DNA from: Gigaspora rosea
Taxonomy: Eukaryota; Glomeromycota; Glomeromycetes; Diversisporales; Gigasporaceae
Direction: 5' to 3'
Assembly (NCBI GenBank): GCA_003550325.1
Contig: QKWP01001260.1
Span: 88,029-152,028 of the forward strand
Length of the DNA stretch: 64,000 nucleotides
Positions 1-9,020 of the stretch are shown piece by piece. Position 1 is the stretch's first letter, and each line of letters starts with the position of its first letter. The position numbers and the translations under genes are program-made. The notes beneath the pieces are model-generated. The model was not told the DNA's origin and ran no database searches. It saw nothing but the letters and a program-made list of their open reading frames with translations.

Positions 1-1097
1 AAATATATTGCTTACGAAACGAACTTGTCCGTAAGTCGATCATCTGTAAAATAGGCTTACCAATGAAATGTGATGTCTTTGAAGTGATTGTAAGTAAGTT
101 AATCAAAGCAGGACGAAACTAGTTACTAAGCAAAAGACGAAACCCAAGCTCAAAAAAATAACGAAAATCTGATGAAACAACGAAACCACGATGAAAATAC
201 AAAATTCAAAAAATATGAATTTAAAAAATTTGATGAGCAACAGCGTTTATATTGCATCATTGTCGAAATTAAAAATCATTAACGTCATAATGATAAATTC
301 GAAATTAATAATGCCTCAATTTCACATATCGATCGTTAAAAATAATGTAACGTCAAGATTTTAGTCAGAAAATTATTGATTAACAATCATATGTATGTTC
401 GAGAATGTCGCAATAGTCACAAATTTCGAAAACACTGTATCGCAATAATTACCTATTAAAGATTTCAGATGATAAAAAATGTCGTAGTAGGCATGCATAA
501 TGATCAACATTTGAAACTTCCTTACTCTAAATGACAAGTGACAATGAAATCATCATACGTATTAAAATTAAAATCATAATTCTTTCCAAAAATGAACAAA
601 CGAAAATCATTACTCCTACTGAAATAAGACTTTTTTTAAAAAAAAATCAGCATAAGCGACATCAAAAAATGCTGACTCCATGTTACACAAGAAATGTGCT
701 CGTGCTTGTTCAGCTGCCATTTGCGCGGTCTTGACTTCATTGTTTTCCAGTTCTAAAAGTGTGCAGGCAATGCCCAAAAATTTACATAGTAACATGTGAC
801 GACTACACTAAAAGCGCATCATCTAAAACATAGATTATTAAATTACATATATTAGACCGCGCAAAGTTGTTTTTCGTTTTGCATTACATGGAATCTGAAA
901 ACATTTAATTTACTGCAAATATAGAATAATTTTCACATCTAAGGTTATGCAAGGCTAATTTTTCATTTTGTACAATAATGAATCAAAAAATTGGGTCAGC
1001 AATCATATTTTTCCGTCAGTCAATTACGAGAAATTAAGGTCTCCATCGTGACACCGGATGAGAATAGAAGAAAAAGATAAATGCCAAAAATCGGACA
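1..1097. other. AT-rich non-coding flank
   Basis: No convincing gene. The first 250 bases contain scattered degenerate ACGAAAC words that resemble the GACGAAACCC motif of the element at 1106-6701, so this may be a decayed relative. Bases 859-885 form one arm of an inverted repeat whose partner is at 6762-6788. The one open frame (531-734) is short, lysine- and isoleucine-rich and looks spurious. Confidence 0.5.
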
Positions 1098-1704
1098 ATC
1101 AGTACTAATGATGCCTGACTAGAGATGTGCCGTTTATATGATAATCCAATTTTTTTCGCGTACAGTACGTACAGTACAAAATAGTATAGTATATGTATTT
1201 TACTAAAAAATATAATATCAAGTTTTTATATTGATTACTTAATATATTTGTTTTTTTTTATATATTTAATATTAATTTCTAAATATTTTGTATTTAATTT
1301 ATAAAATAAATTTATTTATATTTAAAATTTAATAAAATATATTGTTATTTAAAAAATTATATACAATTATATATATGTTAAGAGAAAAAAAACCTTAATA
1401 TTATTAAGGAAAAAATCTTAACAATATATAATTATATATATTTATAAAACTAAAATATAAATATATATTTAATGTTTAAATATTTTAATTTAAAAAATTA
1501 AAACTAATTATTACTATTCATATTATCATCATTATTACTATAAATATCTTCATTTGCATAAAGATCATCATTACTATCTTCATCACTACAAATATTTTCA
1601 TCACTACAAATATTTTCATCACTACAAATATCTTCATCACTATCACTTTGACTTAAATGATCAAATATATCATTTAAATCATTATTTTTATCAAAATTTC
1701 TATT

Positions 1705-4357
1705 TTATCTTTCTTCTTGTATTAATTTTAACTTATAATTACTATAAATATAAACAAGTTTAAAAACTTTATCTGGGCTTAACCAATTTCTTTTTTTATC
1801 ATGTATATAGCTAAATGCTGACCAGTTACGTTCTGAAGAAGCTGAAGATGTTGGAATTGTAAGTATTCGTTGTGCTAAATTACAAAGTTCAGGAGCTGAT
1901 AATTTAAAATTTCCTTTCCACCATGTAATTGAATCAACTTTTTTTATTGCTTTCCAAGCGAGTTGATTTTGAAATGGACCAGTTTGTGATTTATATTGAA
2001 GTATTTGTGTATAAATAATTTCTGCTTTATCTGAATAATATTGTTCTAAAAAATCTGAAATAATTGACATTCCATCTGCTTCAAGATTCCGTCCAACAAA
2101 TTTTGGATCTAATAGATATGCAACTTCAAGAACAGGATGATACATTTTTGTCCATCTTTCAGATAATATATCTAATATTTTATTACAAATATTATCAGAA
2201 AGTTGCTGAATACCTAAAATAGCAAATTATTATTAATATATTTATATAAAATTTTCATATATAATATTATATAAATTTAAAATTTTATTAGAGAATTAAC
2301 ACTTATTATATAAATAAAGCCCCCTCCAGAGTTAGTTATTTGGAATTACAAGTTCTAAAATAATTATAATAAAACTTTATATAATTGGTTACTCAATTGT
2401 CAAATAATAAATTACTTTAGAACTTGTAATTGTCAAATGACTGACTCTGAAGGGGCTATATTTATATAATAAATGTTAGTTCTCTTAATAAAATTTTAAT
2501 TTATATAAAATTATAATATTAAAAATAATAATTTTTGTAACAGATTAAAATAAAATTAAATTATTATTGATTACTAGTAGCAGAGCTAATAGTAATTAAT
2601 TTTTTTTAGTCTAATTTCATTATAATTTGTAACAATTTTTAATATTTATATTAAATTAAATTACTTACAATCTAGTCCTATAATTTTATCATACCATTCA
2701 TAAAATTCTGAAAGTTTTGGAGTATCACTTTCAAAAAGAAAAATACCTATAGTAAGTTGCTTTAATAAATATAAAAGTGATTTTAGTTCATTCCAAAAAT
2801 TTTCATTTAATATAATTGCTTTAATTTCATTATCTAATTCAATTGAACTATTATTAGAAATTTCAGTAATTGCAAGACTTAAAGCTAGTTGATTTTTGTA
2901 CAATGAATCTAAACAAATTGCTGATGATCCCCATCGAGTTTTAACTGGAAGTTTTAATGTTTTAAAATTAGAACCATATTTTAACTTTTGATATCTTTTA
3001 AAAATAGCAGCTGGAAGAATATGATTATGAAAATAAAGAATAATTTTTTTTGAATTTTCAAAAATAGTTTTTGCCCAATCAATTTTCATAATATCTCCAA
3101 TTAAAAGATTTATTCCATGAGCTAAACATCCAAAAAAAATAATAAAAGGATATTTTTTTTCTAAAATTTTCCATGCAGCTTTCATTACTGATGCATTATC
3201 AGTAATAATAGCTGAAACTTTTGTAATTTCAATTGATTCTATTGCTTTCTCAATTTCACTAGCTATATTTATTGCATTTTGTTGAATTTCTTCAGTTGGT
3301 TTTGCTGATATAAATACAGGTGTAGGTGTAGTAAAAAGAATATTAGTCCAATGTTCAGCATTTAAATTAGACCTAAATAAATTTAATTAAATATAATATA
3401 TTAATAAATATTAATAATAAAATTTTATTAATTATAAATATTATATCAAAATTTATTATTTTTTATTAAATTTAACTATAATTTCTTAATAATTAATTAT
3501 CCAAATTATTTAAAATTTTAATATAAATAATAAAATTTTTAACTATAATTTAATATTATAACTAGATTAAGTTACTAGTTTTTAAGTTATTATTGAATAT
3601 AATAGTTAAAAATTTTTTAAAAAAATTAATTATTATTTTTATATAATATCTTAGAAACTAGAAATATAATTTAGCTAAAAGTTTAATATATTATAGTTGA
3701 ATATTAGTTTTATCTATAGTAAAAATTTTAAATAATTTAGATAATTAGTTTTTAAAAAATTATACTAAAAATTAATAAAGAATAATAAATTTTATTATTT
3801 TTTTGTTTTATTTACCATCCATCTGTAATTATACAAATGTAATCAGCATCATCAATATATTGCTCTATCTCAAGTTTTGTTTCTTTATAAACTCTATTAA
3901 GAAGATTTGTTGAAAGTTTTTTTCTCTTAGGTAAATTAAATGAAGGGCGTAATTTTTTAAAAAATTGAATAATTGGTTTAAGTTCAGAAAAAGATAAAGG
4001 TAATCCACATTGAAATATAGCTTTAGCAAGACAATATTGAAGATGTGCTTGATCAACTACACTCATATTGTCTAAAAACTGATTAAGATTACTATTTGGT
4101 CTATTTGGTAATCTTGTTATTGATTGATTTGTCATATATCTAGGACCATTGAATCTAGGACGCTCAAATTCTTCACCAAAATATTCTTTCAATATATCAA
4201 TACTTGTGTTAGTACATACTTTAAAATGTTCTTCACACCGTAGGACTGTACTAGCACACTCAAAAGAACATCTATTACATTTTGCTCTTTCTTGTTTATA
4301 TCCTTCTATGAGTCCTAGCTTAGTAAAATGCTCCCAAATTTTACCAGGTTTTGTCAT
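1705..4357 (-). CDS. hAT transposase, C-terminally truncated by a nonsense codon
   Basis: Three exons on the minus strand: 4357-3816, 3372-2669 and 2213-1705, joined by GT-AG introns of 443 and 455 bp. The product is a cut-and-paste transposase of the hAT family. An N-terminal BED-type zinc finger (C27, C30, H44, C48) is followed by the TDGW motif at the exon 1/2 junction, TDNASVMKAAW, GCLAHGINLL, and a C-terminal hATC dimerisation segment containing SSASSERNWSAF. Relative to copy 2, AAA became TAA at the end of the reading frame, removing 67 residues of an acidic, serine- and aspartate-rich tail; the frame otherwise runs to about 1504. A CGG-to-TGG change (R to W) lies just after the hATC motif. 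All recognisable domains remain, so residual activity cannot be excluded. Confidence 0.85.
2214..2668 (-). repeat. Intron 2 of hAT copy 1: two long inverted repeats
   Basis: The intron is mostly self-complementary. About 2256-2515 forms a hairpin with arms of about 100 bp whose inner part reads GCCCCCTCCAGAGT on one side and ACTCTGAAGGGGC on the other. About 2530-2635 forms a second, shorter hairpin bounded by TTGTAACA-like ends. The same structures lie in intron 2 of copy 2 (10710-11164), so they predate the separation of the copies. Confidence 0.75.
3373..3815 (-). repeat. Intron 1 of hAT copy 1: long inverted repeat
   Basis: Roughly 3430-3800 is an imperfect AT-rich inverted repeat with arms of about 180 bp. 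TAATTATCCAAATTATTTAAAA near the left end is mirrored by the complement of TTTTAAATAATTTAGATAAT near the right end. It fills almost the whole intron and is also present in copy 2 (9563-10005). Confidence 0.7.
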
Positions 4358-4486
4358 TATAAAAATAAAGAATTATAATGATAAATCGTAAAAAAATTTA
4401 ACACATCAATAAATATATCAATTTATGCATGCATATGCCGATACATATATTTATTATAATAATACATTTACGCCCTAACATTTTTT

Positions 4487-4789
4487 TGTTGCTGTTTGCA
4501 AAATGATGCACTTTTGATCAATTTTGTAGATTGCTGCATACTCATATAATCACCCAATTGTTTTCTGATTGCATAATTGTAAAGCGCATTTTTTAGCCAA
4601 AAATTCAATATAAATATATTATCTACATAAAATTTGTTAGCCATATCTATGCTCACTAAAAAATAAATTGCATAATCACAGTATAATCATGCAACCAAAC
4701 AACAATCAGATGATTGTCCAAGTAATGGTATAGGTGTGCAGCAGTCTACAAATTTGATCAAAGTACATCGTTTTGCAAACAGCAATAAA
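4487..4789 (-). repeat. Inverted repeat in the 5' untranslated part of hAT copy 1
   Basis: Arms of about 110 bp begin with TTGCTGTTTGCAAAA and end with its near complement. A 62-codon open frame inside is a by-product of this hairpin, not a likely gene. The mirror structure in copy 2 lies at about 8590-8892. Beyond it (about 4805-4970) are palindromic CTAAAGTAGCTACTTTAG blocks, probably subterminal transposase-binding or structural repeats. Confidence 0.65.
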
Positions 4790-5125
4790 TAGAAATAGAT
4801 TATGTTGTATCTAAAGTAGTGATCTATCTAAAGTAGCTACTTTAGATAAATAAAGTAACATCCGACTCAAGCAGATCTTCATACATGCATTAATTTATAA
4901 TTCTGGTCATATGCTGCTTTTGATATCTAAAGTAGCTACTTTAAATAGGTGGCTACTTTAGATACAACAGAGTATATTATCATTTCGGCAATTCTTAATT
5001 TTGATTGGCTGATCTGTATATAAAACTAATTACATATAAAATGATCAGCAAAAATTCTCGCGTACAGTACGTACAGTACGTACGTATAGTACGTACAGTA
5101 CTGTACGCAGCACATCTCTATGCCT

Positions 5126-5310
5126 GACGCATGACGCAACCTGCGTCATTGACGCATGACGAAACCATTTCGTCAGGCAACTTCAAATTGACGAATTGAC
5201 GAATGACGAAACCCATGACGCATGACGAAACCCATGACGCATGACGAAACCCACGACGCATGACGAAACACATGACGCATGAACCCATGACGCATGACGA
5301 AACCAATAAT
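5126..5310. repeat. GACGCATGACGAAACCC tandem array
   Basis: About ten imperfect units of CATGACGCATGACGAAACC in direct orientation. The array lies inside the hAT-like element at 1106-6701 and has a counterpart in the opposite orientation at 6540-6660. An open frame through it is repetitive and spurious. Confidence 0.85.
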
Positions 5311-5805
5311 AAATAACAAGACCAATGATGATTTTGATGATGCATAATCATTTCTTTCATAACAGAAATAAATTAGTACATGTAAAGTTAATTTTTCATT
5401 ATTATATCTTCCCAGTTTTTATCTTTTTGACATCGATCTGACATTGCCTGATGATTTGCAATAATCACCCAGATATATCCGATAGGTGTTCTACGAATTG
5501 ACAGTGTCATAGTATTTTTATTATTATGTATTTTTTTATGTATTTCTTATTTTGGCATAGTTTGTAGCATAGTTGGGTGATTTTAACCCTCAACGAGAGT
5601 ACCCTGCTGGTACCCTCAACGAGCGTTATAGACTCTCGGCGAGTGTATGCACCTTTCGGCGAGTGAATTAAACACCTAGCGAGTGATTAAAACCTAAGTA
5701 CGAATTAAAGATATCTGAAGGTATGGTTTTAGTCTGCAAATGAAATAGCAGATGTTCATTATTGATGGTTCAAAAAATCATGTGTTCGGACAATCGATCC
5801 TACGC

Positions 5806-6043
5806 AAATTTTACAGGAAGGTCACCAAAATTCCGGGTCGTATGCGTTGGATCTAGGACGGCGTTTAGCCTTAGCTTAGCTGTTAGCAGGTTCTACAGCA
5901 AATTACTTAATGAATGGATATGATTTCATTAGTAAAATTTTTTATGATCTTGGGCAAAATCGATCAATTCCGATCCAGCCGACCTCAATTCTGATGCACT
6001 CCGACGTATCCCGACCCGGAATTTGGTGACCCCTGTATGAGTT
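5806..6043. mobile_element. Mutator-like MITE, 238 bp
   Basis: Inverted ends of about 33 bp (AAATTTTACAGGAAGGTCAC... against AACTCATACAGGGGTCACC...) share the core GGTCACCAAAATTCCGGGTC with small indels. The exact 10-bp direct repeat GATCCTACGC flanks it (5796-5805, 6044-6053). Duplications of 9-11 bp are typical of Mutator-like elements. No coding capacity. It lies inside the older hAT element at 1106-6701. Confidence 0.7.
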
Positions 6044-6539
6044 GATCCTACGCTCCGCTGTTGCTAGTGAAGTGCTAGCAATAAAAAATAATCTGTTTAG
6101 ATTCAATGTAAAAGCCTTCTTCAATTGACAAGGGTTTCATCAAGAGCTTCATCATCGCTCCACAAAAATTGATCACTCTGTAATTCTATAATTTTGACCA
6201 ATCAAAATTTAGGATCAAGTGTAACGTGATAATCAAAACAAATGTGGTTTGTTTTCTAAGTAAAAATACGTGTAAAATTAAGGCTAAGAAACCGCGTTAT
6301 AATTAAGTTTAGGGTTAGAAAAATTTAGTGGCCATTGTGGCTATTAGTAAAATTTCACGAGAAACATTTTTAATTAGGACGCAATAGATGGTTTCCCAAT
6401 AAAAATTTAGAGCTATCTGTTTTTTGTAAAAAGTTTTTACGTTACACCTGATCTTAAAATTCGATCAGTTAAAATTACAGGTTGTGAACAATTTGTTTGT
6501 GTTGGAGAGCTAGGGCGTTGGTTTTATCAATAGTCAGGT

Positions 6540-6660
6540 TGCGTCAGGAGTTTCGTCAATCGTCAAGGGTTTCGTCAATCGTCAAGGGTTTCGTCAATCG
6601 TCAAGGGTTTCGTCATGCGTCAAGGGTTTCGTCAATCGTCAAGGGTTTCGTCAGACGCAA
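6540..6660. repeat. GTCAAGGGTTTCGTCAATC tandem array
   Basis: About six 19-bp units on the plus strand, the reverse-complement version of the array at 5126-5310. Together they form the inner inverted arms of the hAT-like element at 1106-6701. Confidence 0.85.
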
Positions 6661-6788
6661 ATTTGACGTCATCGCGAAAATAATTGCGTCAGGCATCATT
6701 AATCAGTACAATTGGGATCTAAAAAAAATTTTTTGAAAATTGAAGAAATGGGTCGGCTGGCAATGCAAAACGAAAAATCAACTTTGCG

Positions 6789-8257
6789 TGACCTTAGGCC
6801 TAAGAGTCAAAAAATCGGAAATCTCATTCCCGGGGCAACGCCCAGGCTTTGAAAGCTAGTTTTTATTGTTATTATTAGTTACCAAATTCATCATATTATC
6901 ATACCGAAAATTCCCGCTGACCATTGTGGAGGTGAAATCAGGAGAGTGATTTCGGGATACTTAGTTATTACTACTAAAACTTCACTAAATTATTACAACT
7001 GTCGTTCAAGACTCTCAAATTCTCGAATTGGTAGGCAGAAAGAGGCGTGAAAGATTTGGTCCGGGTCTCGAGGTTTGTAGGGTCTTGCTGCGGCGAATTT
7101 GGATAATGAGATAAGTATCTTTCTTTTTGTTAAATGTACTATTATTTCTCGTAGTCTAATTCAGTTCTATGTATCGACTTCTTCCCGCTAGTGGAGTATG
7201 CGAAGGTTGGATTATTCGTTAAGTCTTGTAACGATTGTCACGTGAGAGCAGATCCGTATAGTATAGGCCGAATTTTTAAATCTATGCTATACAGTCGAAA
7301 AGCATTCACATTACACGATACACTTTTGCATTTATTTGGACTATGCCAGCCAATAATTTAGGCCAGAGGTTTTTTTTTATTGAAAGTTGTCAGAAGTATG
7401 AGAGAAGTGATTGATGGCCAGACGGCAATGACGTCCCGTGAAAAGCAATCGTAGCCGGTGGTTTCCCGCCTGCCGAAGCAAGCCGGCTGTAGTAATTGCT
7501 AGGAGTCGCTGTAGTATGATTGTAGCCGGTGGGGTTATTCCCCGTCTGCCGAAGCAAGCCGGCTGTGAGTGCAGAATGCAAGCGAAGAAATGCTGAAATG
7601 CAAGTGAGGAAATGATAGAATCACATGTCTTCGCCGCGTCAGGGTGGGTTGGATGGGTCGCGTGAATTTTCTGTTCAAGCACTTGCTTCGTCGTCTCTTA
7701 TTACTTATACTCACCATTGGTTCTTTATTCTGTGCATGTTCATTGTCGATAACCATAACGGTCTTTGATCTTCATATGCCGTACCCCTTCTTTTAGCGCC
7801 ATCTTCTGGTTTTCGCATGCTTTTGACTTACCCGTGATGGTATTGTGAGGCGAAATCGTGCGTTTGCTCTTCTTTTCGATCACGTGATATACTATCACTT
7901 CGCAGTAATTTATATTAGCGTTAGGGTTAGGGAATTATAGCTGATCAGTATAGTATGGGTATTACAGAAATATGTGTTGTATAAACCCGTGTCTAAGTAA
8001 TGTATGTATAGATATAAGCAAAATAAATTTACGAAAGTATGTATGGTTAGCAATACTTATAAAATTTATCTTTTATGAGTAATCCCTTTTAATAGTTAGG
8101 GTTAGGGTGAACGCTAATATTGTCCTTTTACATGTTAGGGTTGGTATAGGTTATAGATAAAATTTTTTGAAGAATTTCTTTTACGAACTATACAATTTCT
8201 ACTATACATACTTTATCAATTATACATTACATATATTTTTTTTTATAGCCTCCTACC
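6789..8257. other. Non-coding spacer between the two hAT copies
   Basis: No supported gene. It holds a 70-bp-spaced duplication (7454 and 7524) sharing CTGCCGAAGCAAGCCGGCTG, and short telomere-like tracts of GTTAGGGTTAGGG near 7920 and 8097. Overlapping open frames at 7377-7756 lie over the duplication in several frames and show no domain, so they are not called. Confidence 0.5.
7918..8150. repeat. Interstitial TTAGGG-type tracts
   Basis: GTTAGGGTTAGGG occurs near 7920 and again near 8097, with a single degenerate TGTTAGGGTT near 8138. Each tract is only about two units, so chance or a decayed telomere-derived insertion are both possible. Confidence 0.45.
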
Positions 8258-8589
8258 TAGAGATGTGCCGCGTACAGTACTGTACGTACTATACGTACGT
8301 ACTGTACGTACTGTACGCGAGAATTTTTGCCGATCATTTTATATGTAATTAGTTTTATATACAGATCAGCCAATCAAAATTAAGAATTGCCGAAATGATA
8401 ATATACTATGTTGTATCTAAAGTAGCCACCTATTTAAAGTAGCTACTTCAGATATCAAAAGCAGCATATGACCAGAATTATAAATTAATGCATGTATGAA
8501 GATCTGCTTGAGTCGGATGTTACTTTATTTATCTAAAGTAGCTACTTTAGATAGATCACTACTTTAGATACAACATAATCTATTTCTAT

Positions 8590-8892
8590 TTATTGCTGTT
8601 TGCAAAACGATGTACTTTGATCAAATTTGTAGACTGCTGCACACCTATGCCATTACTTGGACAATCATCTGATTGTTGTTTGGTTGCATGATTATACTGT
8701 GATTATGCAATTTATTTTTTAGTGAGCATAGATATGGCTAACAAATTTTATGTAGATAATATATTTATATTGAATTTTTGGCTAAAAAATGCGCTTTACA
8801 ATTATGCAATCAGAAAACAATTGGGTGATTATATGAGTATGCAGCAATCTACAAAATTGATCAAAAGTGCATCATTTTGCAAACAGCAACAA
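8590..8892 (+). repeat. Inverted repeat in the 5' untranslated part of hAT copy 2
   Basis: Mirror of the structure at 4487-4789: arms of about 110 bp, opening TTGCTGTTTGCAAAACGATG and closing with its near complement. Upstream at about 8405-8580 lie CTAAAGTAGCTACTT palindromes. The small frame within is treated as a hairpin by-product. Confidence 0.65.
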
Positions 8893-9020
8893 AAAAATGT
8901 TAGGGCATAAATGTATTATTATAATAAATATATGTATCGGCATATGCATGCATAAATTGATATATTTATTGATGTGTTAAATTTTTTTACGATTTATCAT
9001 TATAATTCTTTATTTTTATA

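Larger units (their letters stand above)
1120..5120 (-). mobile_element. hAT transposon, copy 1
   Basis: The 4,001-bp element starts TAGAGATGTGCCG and ends with the complement of TAGAGATGTGCTGCG. Both sides carry the exact 8-bp duplication TGCCTGAC (1112-1119, 5121-5128). Subterminal regions hold GTACAGTAC units, two at the 3' end compared with four in copy 2. It is nearly identical to copy 2 (8258-12277) in inverted orientation. Differences seen are a CpG transition in one terminal repeat, the repeat-unit number, one R-to-W change and one nonsense codon in the transposase. Perfect duplications and near-identity indicate recent movement. Confidence 0.95.
1106..6701. mobile_element. Non-autonomous hAT-like element with GACGAAACCC arrays, split by hAT copy 1
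   Basis: The element begins TAATGATGCCTGACGCA and ends with the exact reverse complement, flanked by the exact 8-bp duplication ATCAGTAC (1098-1105 and 6702-6709). An 8-bp duplication is the hAT hallmark. The left inverted repeat is split after 14 bases by the 4.0-kb hAT copy 1 plus its own duplication, so native length is about 1.59 kb. The interior has no gene. It holds two arrays of a GACGCATGACGAAACCC-like motif, one in each orientation (about 5126-5310 and 6540-6660), a stretch of GAGAGTACCCT/CGGCGAGTG words (about 5588-5690) and a Mutator-like MITE at 5806-6043. Confidence 0.85.
859..6788. repeat. Outer inverted-repeat pair around the nested hAT complex
   Basis: Bases 859-885 and 6762-6788 are reverse complements with about one mismatch (core CAAAGTTG...TTTCGTTTTGCATT). 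They lie just outside the 8-bp duplications of the hAT MITE at 1106-6701, so they may be the ends of a still older foldback element. No matching target-site duplication was found, so the call as a transposon is tentative. Confidence 0.4.

Noticed and set aside
7377-7756. Overlapping minus-strand open frames of 63-101 codons
   Set aside because: They overlap in different frames across a 70-bp-spaced duplication and show no domain or splice context, so they are treated as chance.
8722-8910. A 62-codon frame identical in both hAT copies, possible second transposon gene
   Set aside because: It lies on one arm of an inverted repeat in the 5' untranslated part and its first codon is GTG. Identity simply reflects the near-identical copies.
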